From: Schistocerca nitens
Taxonomy: Eukaryota; Arthropoda; Insecta; Orthoptera; Acrididae
Length of the DNA stretch: 64,000 nucleotides
Direction of reading: 5' to 3'
NCBI RefSeq assembly: GCF_023898315.1
Contig: NC_064622.1
Coordinates: 78,502,387-78,566,386, forward strand
Part shown: positions 1 to 8,436 of the stretch, in pieces
How the letters are laid out: each line of letters begins with the position of its first letter
How positions within the stretch are numbered: the first letter of the stretch is position 1
Made by a program: the position numbers and the translations under genes
The notes under the pieces: generated by a model
Told to the model about the DNA's origin: nothing
Databases searched by the model: none
Seen by the model: only the letters and a program-made list of their open reading frames with translations

Positions 1-113
1 TCACTAGTGAGGCGCAAAGTCATGGGACAGCGATATGCACATATCCAGATGGCAGCAGTATCGTGTACACAAGCTATTTGTACTCAGATGGCTGATGTGA
101 AAAGATTTCCGAC

Positions 114-389
114 GTGATTATGGCCGCACGTCGCGAATTAGCAGACTTTGAATGCGCTATGCTAGGTGCATGGGACATTCCATCTCGGAAATCGTTACGG
201 ATTTCGACATTCGGTGAGCTATTGTGTCAAGTGTGTGCCGAGAATGCCAGATTTCAGGCATTACGCCGCACCACGGACGAACGAGAGCAGTGGCGTTTGC
301 GCAGGGTTGTCAGAGCTAACGGACAAGCAACATTGCGTAATATAACGGCAGAAACAATGTGAGACGTACGACGAACTTATGCGTTAGGA
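114..389 (+). pseudogene. Tc1-II transposase, N-terminal fragment
   Basis: The reading begins with MAARRELADFE at about 120. It resembles the N-terminal helix-turn-helix of an insect Tc1-like transposase, then loses frame inside the DNA-binding region and recovers as DEREQWRLRRVVRANGQATL near 276-342. The last bases before 390 correspond to the linker just upstream of the catalytic domain, where the hAT element inserted. An internal deletion and frameshifts mean it cannot encode a working transposase. The coding sequence resumes at 5705. Confidence 0.7.
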
Positions 390-633
390 CGGGGCTTAAC
401 AACTGGCCGGTTTTGAGCGCGAGTACTCGCGTCTGCTCAGGCACGTGCTCGCGAGCAGCTGCAAGGTCGTGGAGTAGGGAGGGAGGGGAAATGCGCGCGC
501 ACGTTTGAATAGGGCCGCAGCGTGCCTATTGAATTCGCGCCGACTGTGTAACGTTTAAAGTACTACGATCAGCTCTTAACAGTCACTTCACTGATTAAGA
601 ATCATGTGAAGTCGCCGTTGTGTAACCCCAACC

Positions 634-968
634 ATGCTTTCGCAGTTCAACCCCCATTGGGAGGAACTGTATCTGTTTACTGAAAAAGATGGTGTTACAA
701 AATGTTTACTATGTCACAAAACGCTGAATTCTTTTACAAAATTTTATTTGCAGCGACATTATATGTCGTACCACGCGAAAGACTACGGACGTGGAAAATG
801 TGATTGACCAGATCGTGCACAGGAAGTTATTAAACTTAAAAGGAAGCTATCCGAAGAAGATCTGGACGACGAAGAAAAATCAACTGAGGTAGCTCTCAGA
901 GTGGGTTACAAAATTGCTTGGCTTTTAGCAAAATCCCTGCGCCCCTTAACTGATGGCGATTTAATAAA
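634..968 (+). pseudogene. hAT transposase 5' part with BED-like zinc finger (GTF2IRD2/ZBED-like)
   Basis: From the ATG at 634 the frame encodes a Cys2-His2 finger, CLLCHKTL followed by LQRHYMSYHA, the arrangement of BED-type fingers at the start of hAT transposases and their domesticated relatives. A TGA at 805 stops the frame after 57 codons. The same frame then continues with an acidic and basic linker (KRKLSEEDLDDEEKS) to the SINE insertion at 969. It resumes in frame after the SINE at 1429 (codons tta ata aaa gaa) and again after the R1 insertion at 5122. Two insertions, one nonsense codon and a missing catalytic domain make it non-functional. Confidence 0.75.
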
Positions 969-1427
969 GTTTGGAATGTAGGAGACGAGATGCTGGCAGA
1001 AGTAAAGCTGTGAGGACTGGGCGTGAGCCGTGCTTCAGTAGTTTAGATGGTAGAGCACTTGCCCGCGGAAGGCAAAGGTCCCGAGTTCGAGTCTCGGTCG
1101 GGCACACAATTTTAATCTGCCAGGAAGTTTCATATCAGCGCACACTCCGCTGCAGAGTGAAAATCTCATTCTGGAAACATCCCCCAGACTGTGGCTAAGC
1201 CATGTCTCCGCAGTATCCTTTCTTTCAGGAGTGCTAGTCCTGCAAGGTCGCAGGAGAGCTTCTGTAAAGTTTGGAATGTAGGAGACGAGATACTGGCAGA
1301 AGTAAAGCTGTGAGGACCGGGCGTGAGTCGTACTTCGGTAGCTCAGATGGTAGAGCACTTGCCCGCGAAAGGCAAGGGTCCCGAGTTCGAGTCTCGGTCG
1401 GGCACACAGTTTTAATCTGCCAGGAAG
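969..1427 (+). repeat. Dimeric tRNA-derived SINE (two heads in tandem)
   Basis: Two copies of a unit of about 160 bp (970-1128 and 1266-1430) are separated by a unique middle of about 137 bp. Each unit starts tttggaatgtaggagacgag, contains a tRNA-like promoter (A-box-like region ending agatggtagagcactt, B box gagttcgagtctcg) and ends in aatctgccaggaagttt. The pair is flanked by tttaataaa at 960-968 and 1428-1436, consistent with a single insertion of the dimer. A degenerate relative occurs at 48222-48315. The heads look class I tRNA-derived but the anticodon loop lacks U33, so these are not tRNA genes. Confidence 0.75.
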
Positions 1428-1428
1428 T

Positions 1429-1505
1429 TTAATAAAAGAATGTTTGGTAGTTGCAGCGGAACATTTGTGTCCATCTCAAGTTGAACAGTTTCAGATTGTG
1501 CCATT
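1429..1505 (+). pseudogene. hAT transposase middle fragment
   Basis: A short stretch of the hAT transposase frame between the SINE and the R1 element, reading LIKECLVVAAEHLCPSQVEQ. It is in frame with 634-968 once the SINE is removed, and with 5122-5446 once the R1 element and one copy of its target duplication are removed. Confidence 0.65.
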
Positions 1506-4500
1506 TTTTTTTTTTTAAAAAAAATTCTTTATTTCATAACACAATAATAATTATACAAGATTGACCCACCACCTTATTGATTAGTGGGTCCTATGTTCCT
1601 ACCTTATACAATAGCAGCTTTTACATTATACTTAATTACAGACAGTTATGCGGTTAGTACTAGGCAGACTACTTCTTATTTTAGTTTGCTTGAATTCTAG
1701 TTACTACAAAAGGGTTAATACTAACTGCCTGCAGCGTTACAATTGTGCCAGTGTAATTATAAACCTACTTTGGAAGCCTTGCCCATAGAGCTAATCCCTA
1801 TGGGCGTGCCCCTGGCACCGGGCAGGCAAGGGTGGTTTATCGCTGCAGGTTCCTAATTTACTATCCTATTCTAATTACCTAAATCTACTTTTTATTCTAC
1901 ATCATGGTTTAGTGCGTTGTCATATTCGGGATCATCCCTGTCCCCCTAGTCCCGGTCGTGGCGGATTCCAACTGTTAAGTCGACCTATCCACGAACGGGC
2001 AGTATGGGACCAGAGCTGTGGTCGCAATCGGTGTTTTCTATTTAGCTAGGCTTGTAGGTCTCTCAGAAAAGCTTTTAATACTTTTTGTGATACCTCGTTG
2101 GCTAGTATGTTTAGTTTCTGAAAGGTCTCCTCTTGTCTCAGAAGGTCGTAGGTATTTGTACTTGGTAGTTGTCGTCTCAGTGTCCCGGCTACATCATCGA
2201 AAAGGGGGCACTCGTAAACCACATGGTCAGGAGTACCCTCCGGTGCACCACAGTCACACGCAGGCGTCGCCCTTTTCCCAAACCGACTTAGATAAGTCGG
2301 ATATGGACCATGACCGGTGAGAAAGTGAAACAAACCCCTAGTTGGCTCAAAATATTTCATTTTTAGTCTTTCCTTGACGTCTGGTAGGAACTGAAAGGTT
2401 CTTCTACCAGTTTCGTCCGACTCCCATATCTCCTGCCATAGATCTGTCCCTCTTTCCCTTATCTCCCTTTTTTCCCTGACTATTACCCCCATAATTTCCT
2501 CTACCTTGGTGTTAATACCCTTTCTGGCCCAGTACCAAGCGGCCTGTTCCCTGATCTTAATATCTAAAGGACAGAGCCCCATTATGATTAGCAGTGCCCC
2601 ACCCGGAGAAGTTCTATATGCTCCCACAGACCTTAATATCATGTTTCTTTGTACTCTTCTCACCGTCATGGCAGGCACCACCCTCGTGAGCCTGTGGGCC
2701 CAGACTCCTGAGCCGTAACCCACTATTGATGTCAGTATACTGTTGTGGTAGAGCTTGATTAAGTGAGGCGGGAGGTGGAATCTCTTGTGTCCTATAGAAA
2801 TCAGGTTATTTAATAATTGTAGGGCTTTCTGGGTTACGGTTTCTATGTGCCTTGCAAAGTTCCACCTTTCATCGATGATGATTCCTAAGTAGCGCGTTTC
2901 TCGTCTCCGTAGTACGGGCGTACCGTCAATTCTCACGGTCGGGTTTCTCGTTAATTGTCCTTTAAGTAGCAGGTAAGTCGACTTGGTTGGTGAGATCGTC
3001 ATTTTGGTGTTACGGCACCATAGTTGTAGTTTATTTAGTGTTCGCTCTATTTTAGGTTCTATATCCTCGCGACTTCGGCCGCCGACCAGCAGGAGGAGGT
3101 CGTCAGCGTAGGCTATCACCTCTAGCACTTCTTCGCTCTGTTGCAGGCTTTCCAGAAGAGGCTCCATGTGGATGTCCCAAAACAGGGGACCCAACACGGA
3201 GCCCTGGGGGCAACCCTTGGTGATGGTTTTCCGGACTTTCCCGCTAGGGGATGATAGCCATACCTCCCGATCTTCACAATAGCTCCTCAAACAGCCATAT
3301 AGCAGCCCTGGACACTCCTTCTCCCGAAGGCAGGAGAAGAGCGAAGGCCACCATAGGTTGTCAAAGGCGCCACTGATATCCACCATGATGCCAACAACAT
3401 ACTTACACGGGGCTGAGCCGCAGGCCTCGGCCGCCAGGGCGATTGCATCAGATGCCGATCGTCCCGGCCTAAAACCGAACTGTCTGTTGCTCATCCCCTG
3501 CAACATGCGGTGAGCAGTCAGTCTGTTCGCTAACAACTTTTCAAAGAGTTTGCCAAAGCCGTCCAGCAGGCAAATGGGCCTGTAGGATTTGGCCTCAGCG
3601 GGGTCCTTCTCGGGGCCTTTTTTGATGATTACCACGTCTGCAGTTTTCCATATTTTTGGAAATTTGCCTTGTCTAAGGCATGCATTATAAAGATGTGTAA
3701 GTGGGGCAACTAGTTGTGGGGCTAAGAACTGCACTACCTCCGCCACAATGCCATCTGGTCCGGGGGCTTTCCCTCTCTTTAAGGACTTGATAATAGCAGC
3801 AACTTCCTCTTCCGAGAAGGGGAGGACCGCTTCGTCGTTTACGTACCTATGAAGGTCTTCGTTTCGTAATTGACGCTGCTCTTCGGTGTCATTATTCCTG
3901 TCATCGTCAGGCAGCAGCGACTGAAGGAGGACCTCGGCAGTTTCCTGCCAAGATTCCGTCATTCCGTCGCCGTGCCTGAGCGTTGATATCATTGTTGGGG
4001 AGCGGATTTTCTCCCTCACCAGTCTGTATGGTACACCCCAAGGATCGAGGGCCAACTGATTAGTTACAAAGCTTTCCCAGCTATTTATTCTCGTCTTCTG
4101 TAGCTCTTGTTGAAAGGTGTCCTTTGCCTCCCGGTATAACTGTAGCCATCTTTGCTTTTCCCACCAGACGACACTGCGCTGGTAGTGCTTCCTCAGTCTT
4201 CTAACAGACTGACGTAGTTCTTGCAGCTCGGCTGACCATGGTGCCGGTGTGGCCGCCACGGCCCTCCTCCTGGTTGGTACGGCCACCTTAATCGCCCTCG
4301 TTACCGCTCGTACCAGTCCCTCGGCTCTGTCGTCCACGTCGAAGTCCTGTCTTGCGTCTCCTTCTGGTAATGGAGGAATGTCACACTCTCTGGCTAGGCG
4401 TTCCCAATCTGTTTTTCTGAAATTTCTTTGCACCTCCCACCCCATGGCCCAGCGGCACTCTCTGCCTCCTACAGTAAAAGTGATTAAATTGTGATCGCTG

Positions 4501-5109
4501 GTGGTGGCATTGTCTTCCACTCTCCACTCTTGTAACATGTTCAATGCGTTCGGCGTGATCAACGTCACGTCTATGTTGGTGCCCTGTCCTCCTCCAGCCA
4601 CGTAGGTGGGGGGATTACCTGGTCTGTTCGCCACCACCAGTTGAAGAGCCATTATCGTCTCCTCTGCTTTAGCACCATTTTCATCCCTTGTGCCACTGTA
4701 CCATAGGGGGGATTTGGCGTTTATATCAGCAGTTATAATGATTTTGCGTCCCCGCAACGCCGTGGCCACACTTGTTAGGTGTTGTAAGTGTTGTTCAATT
4801 CTATCACCGTACTGAAAGTACATATTGATGATGATGATAGTTCCGGAAGGAGATTGTATCTCCACGACGTTGCAGTGACTATTGGAATACTGTGACAGAG
4901 GTGTTGCACGCAGTGCGGTGTTTGTTATCACGGTAGCCGCTCTGGGGCTGTCCCCGCTGCTGACAACTTGCCATGTTGCGGCAGTGAACGCAACTTTTCC
5001 AGCCAGAGAGTACGGCTCCTGTAAACAGAGTATATCTAGTCTCTTCTCCACCACTTCCCTTCGGAGCTCCTGCATTACTAGTCGACTATTGTGAGTGTTT
5101 AGTTGTCCG
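1506..5109 (-). mobile_element. R1-clade non-LTR retrotransposon, 5'-truncated
   Basis: On the minus strand this is ORF2 plus about 540 bp of 3' UTR ending in a short A-rich tail (plus-strand T run at 1504-1516). It is flanked by a perfect 12-bp target duplication, gattgtgccatt, at 1494-1505 and 5110-5121. The upstream gag-like ORF1 and the first few codons of ORF2 are absent, so the element is 5'-truncated at the very start of the endonuclease. Insertion into a hAT element rather than 28S rDNA places it in a non-rDNA R1 lineage. The exact duplication and unbroken 3-kb frame indicate a fairly recent insertion. Confidence 0.93.
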
Positions 5110-5120
5110 GATTGTGCCAT
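2046..5120 (-). CDS. R1-type endonuclease/reverse transcriptase (ORF2 protein), intact frame
   Basis: This is a 1024-residue uninterrupted frame. Residues about 6-215 form an APE-type endonuclease: Asn8 in QLNTHNSRL, Glu35 in LQEPYS, Asp132 and Asn134 in TADINAKSPLW, and Ser208-Asp209-His210. The reverse transcriptase follows: RPICLLDGFGKL (about 514), FGFRPGRSASD (about 548), VDISGAFDNL (about 580), GCPQGSVLGPLF (about 636) and the catalytic YADD at 671-674. The C-terminus has a CX1CX8HX4C zinc knuckle (Cys955, Cys957, His966, Cys971), typical of the R1 clade. The enzyme nicks target DNA and copies its own RNA at the nick. The annotated ATG and first three or four residues come from the target-site duplication, not from the element. 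Length is close to complete R1 ORF2 proteins. It is probably unexpressed because the native promoter and ORF1 are missing. Confidence 0.9.
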   Translation of the reverse strand: MAQSGQLNTHNSRLVMQELRREVVEKRLDILCLQEPYSLAGKVAFTAATWQVVSSGDSPRAATVITNTALRATPLSQYSNSHCNVVEIQSPSGTIIIINMYFQYGDRIEQHLQHLTSVATALRGRKIIITADINAKSPLWYSGTRDENGAKAEETIMALQLVVANRPGNPPTYVAGGGQGTNIDVTLITPNALNMLQEWRVEDNATTSDHNLITFTVGGRECRWAMGWEVQRNFRKTDWERLARECDIPPLPEGDARQDFDVDDRAEGLVRAVTRAIKVAVPTRRRAVAATPAPWSAELQELRQSVRRLRKHYQRSVVWWEKQRWLQLYREAKDTFQQELQKTRINSWESFVTNQLALDPWGVPYRLVREKIRSPTMISTLRHGDGMTESWQETAEVLLQSLLPDDDRNNDTEEQRQLRNEDLHRYVNDEAVLPFSEEEVAAIIKSLKRGKAPGPDGIVAEVVQFLAPQLVAPLTHLYNACLRQGKFPKIWKTADVVIIKKGPEKDPAEAKSYRPICLLDGFGKLFEKLLANRLTAHRMLQGMSNRQFGFRPGRSASDAIALAAEACGSAPCKYVVGIMVDISGAFDNLWWPSLFSCLREKECPGLLYGCLRSYCEDREVWLSSPSGKVRKTITKGCPQGSVLGPLFWDIHMEPLLESLQQSEEVLEVIAYADDLLLLVGGRSREDIEPKIERTLNKLQLWCRNTKMTISPTKSTYLLLKGQLTRNPTVRIDGTPVLRRRETRYLGIIIDERWNFARHIETVTQKALQLLNNLISIGHKRFHLPPHLIKLYHNSILTSIVGYGSGVWAHRLTRVVPAMTVRRVQRNMILRSVGAYRTSPGGALLIIMGLCPLDIKIREQAAWYWARKGINTKVEEIMGVIVREKREIRERGTDLWQEIWESDETGRRTFQFLPDVKERLKMKYFEPTRGLFHFLTGHGPYPTYLSRFGKRATPACDCGAPEGTPDHVVYECPLFDDVAGTLRRQLPSTNTYDLLRQEETFQKLNILANEVSQKVLKAFLRDLQA

Positions 5121-5121
5121 T

Positions 5122-5446
5122 ATCTAACATGACCATTATGCGTCGCATACAGGACCTGGCAGACGACGTCGAGAGCCAGCTTGCAAATATCTGTAAACAT
5201 TTTATGGCGGATTCTCTAGCTCTGGACGGAAGTGTTGATATCACTGGAACATCGCAGCTTGCCATATTCATTAGAGGTGTTAATAGAGATATTCAGGTGA
5301 GGGAGGAGCTCCTCGATGTAGTAGCCATGAAGAACACTACAACCGGAGGTGATATTTTAAGTAGTGTTGAAGACAGTGTTGAAAATATAGGATTGTCGTG
5401 GAATTCTTTAGTTTCAGTGTCTACAGATGGTAGAGGCATACACTAA
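5122..5446 (+). pseudogene. hAT transposase fragment 3' of the R1 insertion
   Basis: The frame reads SNMTIMRRIQDLADDVESQL, then ALDGSVDITGTSQLAIFIRG and STDGRG before a stop at 5444. This matches the region of hAT and GTF2IRD2-like transposases where the first catalytic Asp lies in a DGSVD/DES-like segment (here ALDGSVDITGTSQ). The remaining catalytic domain and the dimerisation domain are missing, and the frame ends a little over 250 bp before the right terminal repeat. Confidence 0.65.
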
Positions 5447-5704
5447 GCTAATAAAATTATGTGGCACGTGTACATTCTCCTTTATTTGTTTCATTTGACG
5501 CATTAATAATTCGTGAGTGATATCCCTGCAGGTGGCCGCGGATTTACATTGACTGGCGGCAGCTGTTGTGTGCCCCACGTGACTCTCCCCACTCTCCGCT
5601 CTAGTCCGCTGGTCCGGTAGTGGGGGTAGCGTGCTCGCGCTGCTCCGTGCTCGCGCCTTGCTGCTCACAGCTTGCTCCGCGAGCACGTATGTTGTGAAGC
5701 CCTG

Positions 5705-6198
5705 CGCTAGGACATACGGCGAAATTTGGCGTTACTGGGCTATGGCAGCAGACGAGCGACGCAAGTACCTTGGCTAACAGCACGGCATTGCCTGCACCGC
5801 CTTCACTGGGCTCGTGACCACATCGGTTGGAAAACAGTGGCCAGGTCAGATTCGTCCCGATTTCAGATGGTATGACCTCATAGTAGGGCTCGAGTGTGGC
5901 ACAGACGCCATGAAGCCACGGACCCAAGTTGTCAACGAGGCACTGTGCAAACTGGTGGTGGCTCCATAACGGTGTGGACTGTGTTCACACGGAATGGGCT
6001 GGGTCCTCTGGTCCAACTGAACCGATCACTGACTGGAAATGGTTATGTTCGGTTGCTTGGAGACCATTTGCAGCCATTCATAGACTTCTTACTCCCAAAC
6101 AACGATGGAACTTTTATTGACAATAATGCGCCATGTCGCCGGGCCACAACTGTTCGCAATGATTCTGATGAACATTCGAGACAATTCGAGCGGATGAG
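5705..6198 (+). pseudogene. Tc1-II transposase, catalytic-core fragment
   Basis: This continues the Tc1-II transposase after the hAT insertion. Readable pieces include LAVCPS-region remnants near 5720, then from about 5896 WHRRHEATDPSCQRGTVQTG, GSITVWTVFTRNGLGPLVQL and DHLQPFIDFLLPNNDGTFID. NNAPCRRAT replaces the usual DNAP motif, so the second catalytic Asp position is Asn. The block stops at 6198 where the RTE-like element begins, and resumes at 7374. Frameshifts upstream of 5894 and the changed catalytic residue show it is dead. Confidence 0.75.
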
Positions 6199-7273
6199 TT
6201 GTTGTTGTTGTTGTAGTCTTCAGTCCTGAGACTGGTTTGATGCAGCTCTCCATGCTCCCCTATCCTGTGCGAGCTTCTTCATCTCCCAGTACTTACTGCA
6301 ACCTACATCCTTCTGAATTTGCTTAATGTATTCATCTCTTGGTCTCCCTCTACGATTTTTACCCTCCACGCTGCCCTCCAGTACTAAATTGGTGATCCCT
6401 TGATGCCTCAGAACATGTCCTACCCGTCCGCAGCTCGTGGTCGTGCGGTAGCGTTCTCGCTTCCCACGCCCGGGTTCCCGGGTTCGATTCCCGGCGGGGT
6501 AAGGGATTTTCTCTGCCTCGTGATGACTGGTTGTTGTGTGATGTCCTTAGGTTAGTTATGTTTAAGTAGTTCTAAGTTCTAGGGGACTGATGACCATAGA
6601 TGTTATGTCCCATAGTGCTCAGAGCCATTTGAACCATTTGAACATGTCCTACCAACCGGTCCCTTCTTCTAGTGAAGTTGTGCCACAAACTCCTCTTCTC
6701 CCCAATTCTATTCAATACCTCCTCATTAGTTATGTGATCTACCCATCTAATCTTCAGCATTCTTCTGTAACACCACATTTCGAAAGCTTCTATTCTCTTC
6801 TTGTCCAAACTATTTATCGTCCATGTTTCACTTCCATACATGGCTACACTCCATACAAATACTTTCAGAAACGACTTCCTGACAATTAAATCTATAGTCG
6901 ATGTTAACAAATTCCTCTTCTTCAGAAATGCTTTCCTTCCCATTGCCAGTCTACATTTTATATCCTCTCTACTTCGACCATCATCAGTTATTTTGCTCCC
7001 CAAATAGCAAAACTCCTTTACTACTTTAAGTGTCTCATTTCCGAATCTAATTCCCTCAGCATCACCCGACTTAATTCGACTACATTCCATTACCCTCGTT
7101 TTGCTTTTGTTGATGTTCATCTTATATCCTCCTTTCAAGACACTGTCCATTCCGTTCAAATGCTCTTCCAAGTCCTTTGCTGTCTCTGACAGAATTACAA
7201 TGTCATCGGCGAACCTCAAAGTTTTTATTTCTTTTCCATGGATTTTAATACCTATTCCGAATTTTTCTTTTGT
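6199..7273 (-). mobile_element. RTE-like non-LTR retrotransposon copy A (3' part)
   Basis: On the minus strand this encodes the end of the reverse transcriptase domain and the C-terminal region, RFADDIVILSETAKDLEE (from 7219), NINKSKT, FCYLGSKITDDGRS, YGSETWTINSLDKKRIEAFE and VDHITNEEVLNRIGEKRSLW. The 3' end is a (CAA)n tail, seen as gttgttgttg at 6201-6214, a simple-repeat tail typical of RTE-type elements. The protein matches insect 'endonuclease-reverse transcriptase' RTE entries. A SINE lies inside at 6425-6639. The 5' end is truncated at 7273, where sequence shared with copies B and C stops inside the reverse transcriptase. Confidence 0.88.
6425..6639 (+). repeat. tRNA-Gly-headed SINE
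   Basis: Full-length copy inside RTE copy A, flanked by a 14-bp duplication, gaacatgtcctacc, at 6411-6424 and 6640-6653. The head contains a B box (gggttcgattcccgg) and an anticodon loop ttcccac with CCC, as in tRNA-Gly. The body contains taggttagtt and ctaggggactgatgacc, and the 3' end is gtgctcagagccatttgaac. Confidence 0.92.
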
Positions 7274-7373
7274 AAAGCTGCATGCCCTCGGGAAAAATTA
7301 AGGCTGTAGTTTCCCCTTGCTTTCAGCCGTTCGCAGTACCAGCACAGCAAGGCCGTTTTGGTTAGTGTGACAA
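7274..7373 (+). repeat. Short unidentified repeat fused to the 5' end of RTE copy A
   Basis: About 100 bp (aaagctgcatgccctcggga ... ttggttagtgtgacaagg) lies between the truncated RTE-like element and the resumption of Tc1-II. It matches neither element. From memory it resembles a separate abundant grasshopper repeat. It may have been added by template switching during insertion of RTE copy A. Confidence 0.45.
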
Positions 7374-7610
7374 GGCGCCACCCAAATCGCCCGACAATGG
7401 ATGTAATCGAGAGGTCAGATCGTACACAAAATCCTGCACAGGCAACACTTTCGCAATTATGGACGGCTACATAGGCAGCATTGATCAGTATTTATGCAGT
7501 GGCTTCCTACGACTTGTGCAGTTGATGCCACGTCAATCTGTTGCACTACGCCCTGCAAAACGAGGTCTTATACGATATTAGGAGGTTTCCCGTGGCTTTT
7601 GTCACCTCAG
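7374..7610 (+). pseudogene. Tc1-II transposase C-terminus and right terminal repeat
   Basis: This resumes with cgccacccaaatcgcccgac, the PPRSPD-type segment that carries the third catalytic residue in Tc1 transposases, then the C-terminal region up to about 7579 (tacgatattag). The inverted terminal repeat follows, ending ttttgtcacctcag with TA at 7611-7612. A deletion removes the codons between the PPRSPD segment and the following ERS region, so the third catalytic residue appears to be lost. Confidence 0.7.
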
Positions 7611-7635
7611 TATGAGGTTGTAGATTTGGGTTTCA

Positions 7636-7833
7636 AAATGGTTCAAATGGCTCTGAGCACTATGGGACTTAACTGCTGAGGTCATCAGTCCCCTAGAACG
7701 TAGAACTACTTAAACCTAACTAACCTAAGGACATCACACACATCCATGCCCGAGGCAGGATTCGAACCTGCGACCGTAGCAGTCGCGCGGTTCCGGACTG
7801 CGCGCCTAGAACCGCTAGACCACCGCGGCCGGC
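7636..7833 (-). repeat. SINE with long-variable-arm (Leu/Ser-type) tRNA head
   Basis: Complete copy on the minus strand flanked by the 12-bp duplication atttgggtttca (7624-7635 and 7834-7845). The head, at the right, carries the B-box complement ggattcgaacctgcg and a long variable arm (tagcagtcgcgcggttcc). The body is the one shared with the tRNA-Gly-headed copies. Confidence 0.92.
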
Positions 7834-8246
7834 ATTTGGGTTTCACTCCGTTTAGTATAAGAGGTATGTGTTACGTGGCACGTGAGAGTTGGAGAGCAAT
7901 GTTGTCTCTAACTCATCCCCCCAGTCTTGTATTCGGTCCTCGTGATGCTGACTCCAAGATATGGCGTTAGTTTTGTCGGTGTCGATTGGCTGACTAATTG
8001 AGCCAAGACGTCACATTTCGGGAAACAGTCCCAGATGTGTGCCAGACACAGCTCTGCGGGATGTGACGCCATCAAGCAATCGATGTTGACAAACTTGCCA
8101 TCACTGGGTCACAAAGCCACGAATTGAGGGCAGAGCACTTGGCCCAGGAGTAGGCTGAAAATAAAATTGCTCATCGGCTTGCGAAAAACCTTGTTCTTTG
8201 AGGTGAAAGAAACAGCTGACACTAATCCTTCTCATTTTCCTCAAAA

Positions 8247-8429
8247 TGGTTCAAATGGCTCTGAGCACTACGGGACTTAACTTCTGAGGTCATCAGTCCC
8301 CTAGAACTTAGAACTACTTAAACCTAACTAATCTAAGGACATCACACACATCCATGCCCGAGGCAGGATTCGAACCTGCGACCGTAGCGGTCGCGCGGTT
8401 CCAGACTGTAGCGCCTAGAACAGCTCTTG
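8247..8429 (-). repeat. SINE, Leu/Ser-type head, 5'-truncated
   Basis: Same family as 7636-7833 but missing the last 15-20 bp of the head (ends gcgcctagaacagctcttg). Flanked by ctcaaaa at 8240-8246 and 8430-8436, a short probable duplication. Confidence 0.85.
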
Positions 8430-8436
8430 CTCAAAA

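Larger units (their letters stand above)
390..5704 (+). mobile_element. hAT-superfamily DNA transposon with nested insertions
   Basis: Termini are imperfect inverted repeats: left cggggcttaacaac (390-403) against the complement of the right end, cagggcttcacaac (5691-5704). The flanks are an 8-bp duplication, cgttagga (382-389) and cgctagga (5705-5712), differing at one base. Eight base pairs is the hAT hallmark. Subterminal regions are rich in short GC motifs such as cgcgagca. Inside is a broken zinc-finger transposase interrupted by a dimeric SINE and an R1 retrotransposon. Without those two inserts the element would be about 1.2 kb, so the original transposase has also lost its 3' part and catalytic core. 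Confidence 0.85.
1..7610 (+). mobile_element. Tc1-like DNA transposon Tc1-II, interrupted by nested insertions
   Basis: Three separated blocks (about 1-389, 5705-6198, 7374-7610) read in order as one Tc1/mariner-superfamily element of roughly 1.1 kb. The left end (around 10-30, gaggcgcaaagtcatggga) and the complement of the right end (around 7581-7610, which ends gtcacctcag before TA) are imperfect inverted repeats. Block 2 contains the transposase core, with a GGGSITVWTVF-type motif and an NNAP motif, and block 3 the C-terminus. The blocks are split by a hAT element and by an RTE-like retrotransposon with a short extra repeat. The window starts at, or a few bases inside, the left terminus. 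The block order is seen directly; family assignment rests on known Tc1 motifs. Confidence 0.88.

Noticed and set aside
1035-1110. Functional tRNA gene
   Set aside because: Box-like promoter present but the anticodon loop lacks U33, no acceptor stem pairs, and the unit is repeated with a non-tRNA body: a SINE head.
1506-5109. Site-specific rDNA R1 insertion marking an rDNA array
   Set aside because: The flanks are hAT transposase sequence, not 28S rRNA.
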